Assembly (NCBI GenBank): GCA_900230115.1
Contig: LT907983.1
Span: 558,001 to 622,000 of the forward strand
Direction of reading: 5' to 3'
DNA: 64,000 nucleotides
DNA from: Spirosomataceae bacterium TFI 002
GTDB lineage: Bacteria > Bacteroidota > Bacteroidia > Cytophagales > Spirosomataceae
A model generated the notes under the pieces. It searched no databases. It saw only the letters and a program-made list of their open reading frames with translations, and was not told the origin of the DNA. Each line of letters starts with the position of its first letter. Within the stretch, counting starts at the first letter, position 1. Shown here one piece after another: positions 19,296 through 28,923 of this stretch. The position numbers were made by a program, and so were the translations under genes.

Positions 19296-19571
19296 TTAAG
19301 AAAATGAAATTTCTATTACTGAACTGATTTTAAGCTTTGTCCCTTTACTCTTGGCTTCAGCTAAAATCTTGTTTAAACGCTCTACTTCATTTTGTAATTC
19401 GGGAATTCTTTTAACTGCAATAGCATCGTCTTTTCCCAAGCGTTCTTGCGAACTGAAGTTTTTCATCTGATGGAATTTGATTTTTGAAGAAAAGGCATTC
19501 ATTAAAATGTCCTTTACATCCTCTTGTTCGAATGCCCCTTCTATGAAAGATAATTTTTCAATTTTGCTCAT
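19296..19571 (-). CDS. Small conserved-type protein of unknown function
   Basis: A 91-residue cytoplasmic protein, taken from the internal Met at 19571 (MSKIEKLSFIEG); the frame is open 10 codons further upstream. It has an acidic-helical first half (EDVKDILMNAFSSKIKFH), a QERLGKDD turn, a charged helix likely to coil (RIPELQNEVERLN), and an alternating C-terminal strand. Small proteins with this pattern recur in Bacteroidota, but I know no function. It reads toward the SbtA-type gene 116 bases away and could be co-transcribed. Confidence 0.7.
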   Translation of the reverse strand: MSKIEKLSFIEGAFEQEDVKDILMNAFSSKIKFHQMKNFSSQERLGKDDAIAVKRIPELQNEVERLNKILAEAKSKGTKLKISSVIEISFS

Positions 19572-19690
19572 GTTACTTTTCAGTTTAAGTTCGTAATCCA
19601 TTTAAAAAGGCTGATAAAAACCAACCGCTAAAACCTGTTTTTGTCATAAGACGGCACAAAACTGACAATTCTAATTCATAAGTTTTTATT

Positions 19691-19698
19691 TATATTTG
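19691..19698 (+). promoter_or_regulatory. Candidate -7 element for the LysR gene
   Basis: TATATTTG matches TAnnTTTG and lies 24 bases before the LysR ATG. It is embedded in an AT-rich stretch that could hold regulator half-sites, but no clear -33 element is present. Confidence 0.4.
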
Positions 19699-19722
19699 AT
19701 ATAATATGTATAAAATATATTT

Positions 19723-20649
19723 ATGAACTACACATTAAACCAGCTACAGATTTTCCTCAAAATAGTTGAAACACAAAGTGTTACAAAGGCCTCCGAAGCA
19801 CTGCATTTAACCCAACCTGCGGTCTCTATTCAACTTAAAAACTTCCAAGATCAATTCGATATTCCCTTGACCGAATTAATAGGTCGAAAGATTTACATCA
19901 CAGATTTTGGAAAAGAAATTGCTGTCGCGGCAGAAAATATCATCAATCAGGTTAATGCCATCAACTATAAAACACTCGCCTATAAGGGACAGCTTACAGG
20001 AAGATTGAAAATCTCGGTAGTCTCTACCGGAAAATATGTGATGCCCTTTTTTCTTGCAGAATTTATGCGACAGCATAGGGGCATTCAGCTACTGATGGAT
20101 GTCACCAATAAAAATAAAGTAGTAAAGAGTTTAGAAAACAATGAGGTCGATTTTGCCCTTGTTTCCATATTGCCCACTACGCTAAACGTAGAGAAATTAG
20201 ACTTGCTTCAGAACAAATTATACTTAGTCGGCAGCACAAAATCGAAATTCAAAAAAGGTAGCAAAACAAAAGTGATATTTGAAGATCTGCCTCTAATTTT
20301 TAGAGAAAAAGGCTCAGGAACTCGCCAAACTATGGAAAGCTTTATCAACCAAAACAACATACCAGTTTTGAAAAAGATGGAATTAACATCAAATGAAGCC
20401 GTGAAACAAGCATTATTAGCTGGTTTGGGCTATTCTATCATGCCCCTAATAGGTATTAAAAACGAAATTCATAACAAAGAGCTGCAAATCATACCCATAG
20501 ACGGACTACCCATAAAAACCACTTGGTGCCTCATATGGCTCAAAGGCAAAAAGCACTCACCTGTTTCTGCTTCATTTCTGGAATATCTGAAAAACGAAAA
20601 ATCGGAGATAGTACATGATAAATTTAGCTGGTATGAACAGTATATGTAG
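19723..20649 (+). CDS. LysR-family transcriptional regulator, CbbR/CmpR-like
   Basis: A 308-residue regulator. The winged HTH spans residues 1-60 (LNQLQIFLKIVETQSVTKAS, then LHLTQPAVSIQLK), and a type 2 periplasmic-binding fold spans about 90-300 (GTRQTMESF, AGLGYSIMPL). Its order and length fit the CbbR/CmpR subgroup, which controls carbon fixation or bicarbonate uptake in other bacteria. Here it faces away from an SbtA-type transporter gene, which supports the same role. The effector is unknown. Confidence 0.92.
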   Translation: MNYTLNQLQIFLKIVETQSVTKASEALHLTQPAVSIQLKNFQDQFDIPLTELIGRKIYITDFGKEIAVAAENIINQVNAINYKTLAYKGQLTGRLKISVVSTGKYVMPFFLAEFMRQHRGIQLLMDVTNKNKVVKSLENNEVDFALVSILPTTLNVEKLDLLQNKLYLVGSTKSKFKKGSKTKVIFEDLPLIFREKGSGTRQTMESFINQNNIPVLKKMELTSNEAVKQALLAGLGYSIMPLIGIKNEIHNKELQIIPIDGLPIKTTWCLIWLKGKKHSPVSASFLEYLKNEKSEIVHDKFSWYEQYM

Positions 20650-20785
20650 ATTAACCTTTTTCCTTCCGTATAGTCATGCCATATTTTATTTAAAACAAAC
20701 AATCTTTCTCATGAATTTCGCTGCATCCGCAAGAAAGACGCCATTAAGAAAAATAATCTGAAGCCTAAACTCGCCGCAAATAAGC

Positions 20786-21799
20786 CTAATTATTAGCTCT
20801 TCTTATTTTCACTCTAAAAGCTTCTTTCGGATTTCTTACCAAAATTTTATTGATATCTTCTTCGGTAAATCCATTTTTAAGCATTTCTGGAATTAGGTTT
20901 TCAAAAATTGCCTCAAACTTTTTCATACCGCCACCATTGCGAAAAGAATTACCGTCGTGAGATAATAATATCTTATTGAGCAAATTGTTTTGTTTAAAAA
21001 GCTGAATTCTCTTTATGTATTCGGCGGTATTAATTTCATTGACCCCATCCAGTGATATCCATGCTCCTTTAGATGCAGAATCAATTAATATTTCATCATT
21101 TTCAAGTTTGCTTGCATGTGTCCAAATCCATGCACTAGGATGAATATTATATTCGCTAAGAAGGGCGGTCTGTAGTTTTACGGCTTCCATATTAGCCCCA
21201 GTATGCACGGCCATAGTCAAACCTGTACTAAGATGAGTAAGTAATCCAGCTTCAAACAATTTTTTATCAATATGGGAAGGTGGCACACCATCATCAAAAG
21301 CTAATTTTATAAAGCCTGGTTTAATAACTCCTCCTTTAATTCCATTTTCAAATTAATCAATCCAAATCTCAGAAATGGATTCAGCACTAGCATCATAGGC
21401 AAAAGCTGGGATGTATCGGTCATTTGCAGCCCCGTAAAACCCTGTATTGGTGATAATTTGAACTCCTGAGGAGTCTGATATCGTCTTTAATAAGTCAGCT
21501 CTTCTTCCAAAATATTCTGTTGTACAGTCAAAAATAGAATGAACACCTAAAGATTTTAAATGCTTTAAATAAGGGATAACTTGATCGAACAATTTAAGGC
21601 TATCATAATTTGAAGCCTCGTCCATTTCTTTGCCAAAATTTGACATTATGTGCTCATGAGTTAAGGATATCCCTAATTCTGACACATCAATTGGTCCTTG
21701 AACAGTGTCTACTTGTTTTAGCTTTTTATCGTTGTGACAGGCTGATAATAGTACTAACAAATTGATTATCAGTAAAAACTTAACTGTTACCCTTTTCAT
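20786..21799 (-). pseudogene. Phosphotriesterase-family lipoprotein gene interrupted by an in-frame TAA
   Basis: One continuous frame from 21799 to 20786 encodes a phosphotriesterase-like (amidohydrolase) lipoprotein, broken only by TAA at 21353-21355 (codon 149). The leader ends at the lipobox cysteine C21. All metal ligands of the family are present: H48-E-H50, the carboxylated lysine K160 in GGVIKPG, H199 in AVHTG, H228 in THASK and D282 in LSHDG. Codons after the stop read FENGIKGG without a shift. Translation stops before most of the active site, so the gene is probably recently inactivated, unless the stop is read through or is a sequencing error. Family members hydrolyse lactones or phosphotriesters. 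Confidence 0.85.
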
Positions 21800-21945
21800 A
21801 ATATAAGAGCCCTTATTTTCTTGATTTGAGTACTAAAACTTCCTTAAGGTATAACACATAGTTTGAAAAGCAAAATACTCAATCCCTTCTCAGCTTATTT
21901 CCAAATCAACTCTATAATGTTTCTTTATCCAAACATTACATTTGC

Positions 21946-22674
21946 CTAATTTACTTCTTGTTCAAAAACAATACTTCTTTGAGGGTTTTTCTTGTACTTG
22001 ACCTTAGGAAGAATCTCAATGTTAGCAATAGAATTCTTATTATTTGAGTTTAGCAAAAACTCCACTTGATACTCAATCATTTTTTCAAAAGGAAGAAGAA
22101 AACCTTTAGTCTCGCAATTTTCCAAGCCACCTTCCTTAAGTAAATTTAAAACAGTAAAAACTGACTCAATGGTACTAAGACAAAGAGCGTCTGGCTGCTG
22201 CTTGAAAATAAATTTTGATGTAATCTTATTATCAAAACTCACTCTTTTTAGTTTTTGCAAGTTCTTGCTCAGTTTAAGCATTTTGCGAGCACAGGGCCAT
22301 GTACCATCCAGAAGGAAGATGTATGGCTTATCACCCATAAATGAAATCATTTCTGAACTTTTCCTTACTGATAAGTTGAAACTATCTTTCCCCGGATAAA
22401 GTAAAAAAGAATCACTTTGTTGCTCATCCAGTATTTCATTTACACGTTTATTATTGGTAAAATCAACACCAACTATAATTTCTGAATTTTCCAGTTGAAG
22501 CTTAGTCATATGCCCCGTTCCGCTTTTTTCTTTTTTGTATTCCTTAGGGTGCGTAAGTATGACAAAACGAGTCTTAGTTTGGAAAGGCTTGAGGTATTTA
22601 CAAATACACGAACTTGAAGTTCGCATGCATTTATAACAATTGGTTCTTGATTCTACTTGCAAATTGAGTCCCAC
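21946..22674 (-). CDS. tapT: DTW-domain tRNA-uridine aminocarboxypropyltransferase
   Basis: A 242-residue protein of the DTW/TapT family. It has an N-terminal zinc-type cysteine set (C13, C16, C23, C25), the SAM-binding THPKEYKK region, and the motif D123-GTW126 followed by PCARKM. E. coli TapT (YfiP) makes acp3U at position 47 of tRNAs using SAM. The first Met at 22674 gives a normal N-terminus. It is monocistronic or at the end of a weak cluster. The family call is good; target tRNAs are unknown here. Confidence 0.88.
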   Translation of the reverse strand: MGLNLQVESRTNCYKCMRTSSSCICKYLKPFQTKTRFVILTHPKEYKKEKSGTGHMTKLQLENSEIIVGVDFTNNKRVNEILDEQQSDSFLLYPGKDSFNLSVRKSSEMISFMGDKPYIFLLDGTWPCARKMLKLSKNLQKLKRVSFDNKITSKFIFKQQPDALCLSTIESVFTVLNLLKEGGLENCETKGFLLPFEKMIEYQVEFLLNSNNKNSIANIEILPKVKYKKNPQRSIVFEQEVN

Positions 22675-22813
22675 TTCTTTTGTCTAATTCTGAACTAGGG
22701 CTCAAAGTTAACTGATTTCCCCCTCACGCAGCATATCACCTGAGTGGACGCAGCATTATACGATATCACCCTCCCTCATTAACACCGCAAGCGAGACTCT
22801 GCTAAAGGGAATA

Positions 22814-23692
22814 TTAATTAATCCGATGTATCTCGTCTGAAATAAACTTATTCTTTTTTTCTTTTGCCAATTTCTCAATTTGTTCATCCAGAATTATCTC
22901 GATTGCTGTTCTTAGGATAGGAAAATATTCCTTACATAAATCTTCTTCAAGTTCATGGATTCCTTTGCTTAAAATCGAATATATTTTACCATTATTTACT
23001 AAGAAATCAGGTAAACTATCCTTCGCAAGTTTTATTTTACCTTTAAAATCCTCTCCTCTAACTTGCTCTATCGTTAATTTCTTATCCGTTACAAGGCTAT
23101 TTATTATAGGAACAACAATGTGCTTCTCAATTATTCTTCTTAAGTACACAAACGAACCAATTCCCACACCATGTGCAGAAAGTCCAACAGCCTTATTTAA
23201 TTCCAAATAAATTTCTTCACTTATTTTTCTGTATTTCTTTAAATCTTCATTTACCAAATCGCCTAAAGTTGGATGTTGCCCAACTTTAATGAGAGCTGAA
23301 CCTATAACTCGAAATAAAAAAATTTGACTATGTGTCGAGTCTTCCGGATTTCTTGAGCAATTAAATTTCCTAATAAACACACAAATATTCCCTAATTCTT
23401 TCATTAATGGCTCGCTCACTCCTTTACTAGAAGAATCTTGGAACAAAATACCTTTATTTTCCATTTCGTTCAATTTCCACCGCTCAGTATCCTCGCTATT
23501 AAAAGTTGTATCCTTTTTACATAATGGGCAATAGCTATCAATAAATTTCAATTTGTTATAAGATTCAACATCTTCTAAAAAATACAACAGGTTTAATAAT
23601 TCTATCTCACTTATTTCTTGTAAATCATATTTTGTAAAAAGCGGGTCTTTCAAAAGGACTTTTTCAAAATCTAACTTAGAGGTCTTATTCAT
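22814..23692 (-). CDS. Unknown protein with a CPLC motif and a DUF4145-like C-terminal half
   Basis: A 292-residue soluble protein. The N-terminal part holds C55-P-L-C58, a possible half zinc ribbon with more Cys in ICVF and FNCS. The C-terminal half (about 140-290) is helical, with VGIGSFVYLRRIIEKHIVVP, a pattern resembling DUF4145 domains of defence- and restriction-linked genes. It stands alone between tapT and a signal-peptide protein, so context gives no role. The DUF4145 resemblance is an impression and needs a profile search. Confidence 0.7.
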   Translation of the reverse strand: MNKTSKLDFEKVLLKDPLFTKYDLQEISEIELLNLLYFLEDVESYNKLKFIDSYCPLCKKDTTFNSEDTERWKLNEMENKGILFQDSSSKGVSEPLMKELGNICVFIRKFNCSRNPEDSTHSQIFLFRVIGSALIKVGQHPTLGDLVNEDLKKYRKISEEIYLELNKAVGLSAHGVGIGSFVYLRRIIEKHIVVPIINSLVTDKKLTIEQVRGEDFKGKIKLAKDSLPDFLVNNGKIYSILSKGIHELEEDLCKEYFPILRTAIEIILDEQIEKLAKEKKNKFISDEIHRIN

Positions 23693-23825
23693 ATTTTTTC
23701 CTTCAATACCCCCGCAAAATACCCATTCCCACTCAATAAAAACACCTCAAAATCATAAATTGATTATTCGGTCATAGGGGTAAAAGCTTTCTTGTTTGTC
23801 TTCTTTCTGAACACAATAAATAAGA

Positions 23826-24590
23826 ATGAAGATTTTAAAGATAATATCACTTTTAGTACTCGCTAGTTCCACCGCTTTTGCACAGCAAGAAAGCAGCCTA
23901 AGTTTAGACTTAGGGGTAAACAAAGGCTATTTTAAAGACAATGTATTCTCCCCGGTAAACTACCGCAGCAGCGGTACCGCCTTTGGAGTGGAATACAGAA
24001 AAGTCAAACAAAACAATGACATTTTCTTAGCCAAATTTAGCGGAGCTGTTTCAAAACTAAACTCCGATTTTTCGAAATATTTTACCACAAGTGATTTTCA
24101 AGTCAATTTAGAATTGGGCTATTTGAAAAATGTTCGAAATAAGGCTCTAAGTTTAAACGTAGGTGGCCAGCTTCACTCTTACGTTAACGCCGATTTGTTT
24201 GACGGCACGGAGGCCATCACTTTCTTTAGCAATCATAGTTTGGAAGCCGCTGCCATTCTGAATTATAAACTTAAAACTAAGCACCGTTTTGAGAGTAAAT
24301 TAAGTATTCCGTTGGTGGCTTATATGGTACGCCCACAATACTCTGGCTGGGATAAATACATTTCTGACAATGCCGATAAAGCAGCCAAAATCATTTTATA
24401 CGACCGAGGCAAGTTCACCTCTCTCAATGATTTTAAAGCCATAAACTGGCAAGCCAAATACAGCTATCAGCTTGGGACGAAAATGGCGGTAGGTCTCTCC
24501 TATCAATTTAGGTATTACAGCACTGAAATCCCTGACAAAACAACGATAGCAAACAATCATTTAAGCCTTACCACCAACTTTAAACTCTAG
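23826..24590 (+). CDS. Secreted beta-barrel-like protein, unknown
   Basis: A 254-residue protein with a signal peptide (cleaved near AFAQ, about residue 20). The rest is alternating amphipathic beta strands with aromatic girdles (SLSLDLGVNKGYF, FQVNLELGYLKNV), ending in a strand with terminal L, as expected for a small outer-membrane beta-barrel. It lies 6 bases before the S41 protease gene, so the two are likely co-transcribed. No specific family recognised. Confidence 0.8.
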   Translation: MKILKIISLLVLASSTAFAQQESSLSLDLGVNKGYFKDNVFSPVNYRSSGTAFGVEYRKVKQNNDIFLAKFSGAVSKLNSDFSKYFTTSDFQVNLELGYLKNVRNKALSLNVGGQLHSYVNADLFDGTEAITFFSNHSLEAAAILNYKLKTKHRFESKLSIPLVAYMVRPQYSGWDKYISDNADKAAKIILYDRGKFTSLNDFKAINWQAKYSYQLGTKMAVGLSYQFRYYSTEIPDKTTIANNHLSLTTNFKL

Positions 24591-24596
24591 TCTGCC

Positions 24597-25649
24597 ATGA
24601 AAAAAGGAATAATATTTATAGCAATAATCAGTACGTTTTTCTCTTGCGAAAAAATGCTCATTGGCGAGGATGCAGTCAATAATCCAGAAGCCAATTTCGA
24701 ACTATTTTGGAATGATTTTGACCAACATTATAGTCTATTTCAAATACGAGGCTGGGACTGGGACAGCGTTTATGCCACCCACAGACCTATGATTAACATG
24801 CAAACCACGGAGCAAGAGCTTTTTGATACTTTCAAAAGCATGGTGGCTTACCTAGACGACTCCCACACTTTTGTGGCGAGGGTTCATAACAACTTCAATC
24901 GTGACCTAGATTTTTATGCTTCTGGCTCAGAAGATGACAAGCAGGTAGAAGTGGAATTCAGTGTGGATTTGGTCAAAGAAAAATACCTTGAAAACCTGAA
25001 AGACATTCCGCATGAAGATGAGGACGGCCAGTATTTCTACGGAAACATAAAAGACCAAGACATAGGTTATTTATACCTGTCAAATATTGGCTTGGAAGAC
25101 CACGATTTCATGGATGATGTTCTAAAAGATATTGGCAGTAACAAGGCCATAATCTTAGACATAAGAGGCAATGGCGGTGGTGAAGATGTGCTGGCTCAAG
25201 CCATAGCAGGTAGGTTTGCCGATAAAAGGAAATTGGTCTACACGGTTCAAGACCGAAATGGACCAAAACACTCCGATTTCTCCAAAAAAAGAGAGTATTA
25301 CACCGAAGTAAAGGGCAAAGAACATTACGACAAACCGCTCATAGTGCTCACCGATAAAATTACCGTGAGTGCCGCAGAAATACTCCTTTTACACCTGAGA
25401 GCTTTTGATAAAGTAACTTTTATGGGTACAGAAACGTCTGGCGATTTTTCAGATACGAGTATGCGAAGGTTTCTCCCTAACGGCTTTCAATACCAATACT
25501 CTATCATGCAATTTTTACTTCCAGATGGTAGTAGTCTAGATGGGATAGGCCATATTCCAGATGTTTACATCAGAAATAGCGAAGCCGATATTTTAGCTGG
25601 AAATGATAAGGTGATGGAAAGGGCGATTGAATATATCACAGATCTTTAA
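24597..25649 (+). CDS. S41-family (tail-specific protease-like) lipoprotein
   Basis: A 350-residue lipoprotein with lipobox FFSC (C17). The S41 fold is recognised from SHTFVARV, the DQDIGYLYLSNI strand, LDIRGNGGGEDVL, and the nucleophile S258 in TVSAAEILLL, followed by GTETSGDFSD. There is no PDZ domain, and the length is short, as in C-terminal-processing-peptidase-like proteins of Bacteroidota. It probably cleaves periplasmic or surface peptides. It is paired with the upstream beta-barrel gene. Confidence 0.88.
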   Translation: MKKGIIFIAIISTFFSCEKMLIGEDAVNNPEANFELFWNDFDQHYSLFQIRGWDWDSVYATHRPMINMQTTEQELFDTFKSMVAYLDDSHTFVARVHNNFNRDLDFYASGSEDDKQVEVEFSVDLVKEKYLENLKDIPHEDEDGQYFYGNIKDQDIGYLYLSNIGLEDHDFMDDVLKDIGSNKAIILDIRGNGGGEDVLAQAIAGRFADKRKLVYTVQDRNGPKHSDFSKKREYYTEVKGKEHYDKPLIVLTDKITVSAAEILLLHLRAFDKVTFMGTETSGDFSDTSMRRFLPNGFQYQYSIMQFLLPDGSSLDGIGHIPDVYIRNSEADILAGNDKVMERAIEYITDL

Positions 25650-26121
25650 AAGTAGAATTGGAATCCCGAGAGAATTTTTCATTATCGTGTCAGCATATTG
25701 ATTTGTTTGTATTCTACAAATACCCAGTCAGAGACGTATAAATCACAGCTCGAAGTCTAGAATTATTCGTAGAGCAGGCAATATCTATTCTTCGTAAATG
25801 TCAAATTTGGCAGAAACTGATTTCGTTAAGTACTTTTCAAATATAGACAATTCTAGCAAATGAGTGCTTTGTGTTTTAACCATGCTTATACAATCAAAAT
25901 TATACATGAGGGCTTTAAAAGATTGAGCCAAAAATACAAAGTCTTGAATACTTCAAAAGTAACATAAAGCATACTTAGGTGTCCAGTTCGGATTGACCCC
26001 GATTGTAAGAAAATAATTTAAAAAAGTCCAAGTCAAAGACCTAAAGTACACAGCGAAACTGATTGGATGAAGCGTATTAGTTAGATTTTAGGGGTGATAG
26101 TTTCAGTTAGAGATGGTATAC
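25650..26121 (-). other. Intergenic region with a possible gene fragment
   Basis: No convincing gene in these 472 bases. On the minus strand a short frame from ATG 25907 to TAG at 25785-25787 encodes 40 residues with a protein-like mix, and it is open for about 15 more codons upstream (DFVFLAQSFKALMYNF), so it may be a remnant. A stretch near 25980 (GTTCGGATTGACCCC) resembles the ends of IS21-type elements, but no transposase is present. Confidence 0.35.
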
Positions 26122-26667
26122 CTAAAATTTGATCATTGAATATCCCTTGGACTGATAAATAGTTAATACCGTCATAGCTGATAGTGACAATTTTATCTCG
26201 GGTGATAGTTCTGACTTAGCAAAACCACGGAAAGAAGCTGATTGACCACAAATATACATATCTACTCCATGAGCAGCCAGTGTTTTAATTAGGTTGGTAT
26301 TAGGGTTTTTGACACCAAATCTCTGCATGTAAGCATCATCAGAAAGAGCATCTTGAGTAGAAGCCCCATGTAAAACAAAAGCAAGCGAGATATTTTCTTC
26401 TTTTACACCACTTTTGACATGCATATTCAGGTAACGATGTAAGCTCGAAATTAGACGATTGGTAGACAATGAATCTTTGGATTTGTAGTCAATGTCAAAA
26501 ATAGTCTTTAAAGTGGTCGTAGAGTCTAGTAAAATATCAACATTGCCAACTTCGAAAGTTGGACCGATATTATCAAAAACAGGCCCGTATTCTGCCTTTG
26601 GCATTTGACCTAAGCAAGTGGCAAAAGAGAGACTTATAAAGGTGATAGCTAATATATATATCTTCAT
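26122..26667 (-). CDS. Secreted DsrE-family-like protein
   Basis: A 181-residue protein with a signal peptide (cleaved near CLGQ, about residue 21). The core fits the DsrE/DsrF fold: an ISLAFVLHG strand, the Y-M-QRFGVKNPNTNLIKTL helix, and HGVDMYICGQSASFRG with a single conserved Cys in CGQS. Cytoplasmic DsrE proteins relay sulfur, while exported versions are common in Bacteroidota with no known role. It stands alone between two gene-poor regions. Confidence 0.85.
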   Translation of the reverse strand: MKIYILAITFISLSFATCLGQMPKAEYGPVFDNIGPTFEVGNVDILLDSTTTLKTIFDIDYKSKDSLSTNRLISSLHRYLNMHVKSGVKEENISLAFVLHGASTQDALSDDAYMQRFGVKNPNTNLIKTLAAHGVDMYICGQSASFRGFAKSELSPEIKLSLSAMTVLTIYQSKGYSMIKF

Positions 26668-27183
26668 GATTCTTTATTTAATTCCATATAATTCCTAAAA
26701 TGTTTAACATATTCAATGTTTTTTTTGGAATTCATATTTGACGTCCATTAATTAAAATAAAACTAACATTCTACAGTGAACAATATCGTATTTGAAAAGA
26801 CTTTAATTAGAAAATAACAATTTGATAACAGCACGATCTAAAATCTAGCTAAAACACATACAGTGCTGGAATACTGTGTAAGGAATGGACAGTCTTTCAT
26901 GGGTTGGATTATTCCGAAAGGGTTTTCCATCACGCTAAAAAACACCTAAACCTATAGAGCCGAACTATAAATTAATTTTTTATCCTCTAAAACAGAAAAT
27001 AATCTGTTACTTACTCGATTGGATATATAAGGAAATGAATTTCAATCGTGTTTAAAAACACCTTTAAATGTGGCTAACCAAATATTCCCTACTTAATTTT
27101 TATATGATCGGGCTAATTATACAACTTGGAGCATTGCCAACGAAAAGCTCTACTCTTTTTCAACTTTCGGGACATAGTGATAT
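26668..27183. other. Gene-free region downstream of SusD
   Basis: About 500 bases, very AT-rich, with no open frame that looks coding on either strand. It separates the DsrE-like gene from the SusCD operon, and only the SusD terminator borders it. I see no repeat, RNA gene or recognisable promoter in it. Confidence 0.5.
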
Positions 27184-27220
27184 AAAAAAAGAGGCGAACC
27201 ATAATATGGATGCCTCTTTT
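27184..27220 (-). terminator. Terminator of the SusC-SusD operon
   Basis: AAAAGAGGC pairs with GCCTCTTTT, with an inner CCAT/ATGG stem. Read on the minus strand it ends in a run of T. It lies about 25 bases after the SusD stop codon. Confidence 0.85.
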
Positions 27221-27245
27221 CTTTAAGTTAAAAAAATCAATTTTC

Positions 27246-28910
27246 TCAAGGATTTTGATCATCAGGAGAAATGAAAGTATTTGTATCGATTTCTCTTTGT
27301 GGAATAAGGAATACCCACTTAGGGTTCACTGATGGTTTATCTTGAAAAAAGCCATCCTGATAAATTGTTTCAGATGCACCAGAACCGCCTTCCGCTGCGT
27401 GATCAATACCTTCATCCCAACGAATTTTATCCGTGTAAGTAAAACCTTCTCCCCATAGTTCAAGTCTTCTCTGAAACTTGATATGCTCCATTAAGCTCTC
27501 TTGCGTATTGAACTTGGTAACGTCATAAGCTGAATCACGTTCATTACCTAGGGGACTCAACGCTGCTTGAGCACCAGGGATGTCATTTAACATCGCCTTT
27601 GCTTCAGCTTCAATCAGATACATTTCGGAAGAACGCATGTAGATAATATCATCGGGCTCAATTGTTCCGGGTTGCTGCTGCTTTAATTTGAAATGCATAT
27701 AAGGGTGTGTGCGGTGCCCAGAGGTTAATCCGTAAGTTTGTTTTATTTCGGCAATTGCGGCATTAAACTCCGCAAGAGTTGTATAGAGCGGGTTCTTATT
27801 GTTTGCCCAACCACCTGTACCATTAGCAGCCGAGCTACTTGAGTTTGGAGCGTTTGGTAAAAATGCATCACCACGGTAATCTGTTTCTGGAATGGCATCA
27901 ACCAGCCTTCTGTCGGCTAATTTAGGATTATTTCTAATTTGACTACCATTAAAATCATTCGAAGCTAAGTAAAAATAAGACCTAAAGAAGGTGGTTTCAG
28001 TACCCAGAACGTTACTTCCCCAGATCACTTCAGGTAGAAGCGTTGAATTAAAACCTGCCTTCCAATTTGCTTCTCCCATGATTGGATAATCCTTTCTGGC
28101 TTCCTGTGAGGCACTTACTGCAGTTGCCCAATCTCCCGAATTTAACGCCGCTCGGGCTTTAAGTCCCCAAGCAACATCAATGTTAAGGTTTGATTTATGA
28201 AAAGCCGAGCCGCTTTGCCTTGGAGTAGATTGCTGAAAATTAATTATGGCCTCATCTAAATCCTTAATTATTTGGTCATAAACAGCCTGAACAGAGGCTC
28301 TTGGACCACTTTCAAATGGTGCTTCTGTTGCTGTTAATATTGGTACCCCAGGATCGCTACTTGGATTTCCAATTAAATATCCTTTTGCGTAATGTTGCAC
28401 CAAAGAAAGGTAAGCAAAAGCTCTATACGTATAAGCTTGTCCGACAATCTCTCTTAACTTTGGTGTGACTGGCAAGTCTCCGCTAGCAACTTTGTTTATC
28501 AATGTATTTGCATTGGCAATAAGATTATAGCGATGATACCATAAGATATTTGTTACAAGGGAAGTTTGGTCTCTATGTTCAATCCATTGGGCAACATCTC
28601 TCCAGCCTAAGTTATTGGCATTCGCACTGTGAATGAGTGAACCACCAATATTATCACCCATCGGCACATAAAAGTGATCATTTGCTATGTTTGTACTTGC
28701 TATTGCCGTACCACCTGGCAGTATAGTTTGTGATTGTGAGTACAAACTCCTGTGCATTCCATTCAGAATGAGAGCCATATTTGCCTCTGTAGCAAGAGCA
28801 TCACCCGCTGCGATGGCATCAGTTGGTTTGGTGTCAAGGAATTCTTCTGAACAAGACGAACTTGCCAAGACAGCAACTGTTAGTATTAAATATTTTATAT
28901 TTTTAAGCAT
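27246..28910 (-). CDS. SusD/RagB-family nutrient-binding lipoprotein
   Basis: A 554-residue outer-membrane lipoprotein with lipobox ASSSC (C20) and the usual SusD start (SEEFLDTKPTDA). TPR-type helices hold the fold, and the C-terminal family signature RRLELWGEGFTYTDKIRW is intact. SusD caps the SusC barrel and binds the glycan or peptide before import. It is downstream of the SusC gene in one operon (13-base gap) and ends at a terminator. No glycanase gene is attached, so the ligand cannot be inferred. Confidence 0.95.
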   Translation of the reverse strand: MLKNIKYLILTVAVLASSSCSEEFLDTKPTDAIAAGDALATEANMALILNGMHRSLYSQSQTILPGGTAIASTNIANDHFYVPMGDNIGGSLIHSANANNLGWRDVAQWIEHRDQTSLVTNILWYHRYNLIANANTLINKVASGDLPVTPKLREIVGQAYTYRAFAYLSLVQHYAKGYLIGNPSSDPGVPILTATEAPFESGPRASVQAVYDQIIKDLDEAIINFQQSTPRQSGSAFHKSNLNIDVAWGLKARAALNSGDWATAVSASQEARKDYPIMGEANWKAGFNSTLLPEVIWGSNVLGTETTFFRSYFYLASNDFNGSQIRNNPKLADRRLVDAIPETDYRGDAFLPNAPNSSSSAANGTGGWANNKNPLYTTLAEFNAAIAEIKQTYGLTSGHRTHPYMHFKLKQQQPGTIEPDDIIYMRSSEMYLIEAEAKAMLNDIPGAQAALSPLGNERDSAYDVTKFNTQESLMEHIKFQRRLELWGEGFTYTDKIRWDEGIDHAAEGGSGASETIYQDGFFQDKPSVNPKWVFLIPQREIDTNTFISPDDQNP

Positions 28911-28923
28911 GATTGTATTTCAA

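Noticed and set aside
22720-22813. Short imperfect repeats (GCAGCAT, CGATATCACC-like) before the gene at 22814
   Set aside because: They are too short and irregular to support a CRISPR, an operator or an attachment site.
25975-26010. A GTTCGGATTGACCCC stretch resembling IS21-type element ends
   Set aside because: No transposase, matching end or target duplication was found, so it is too weak to call a mobile element.
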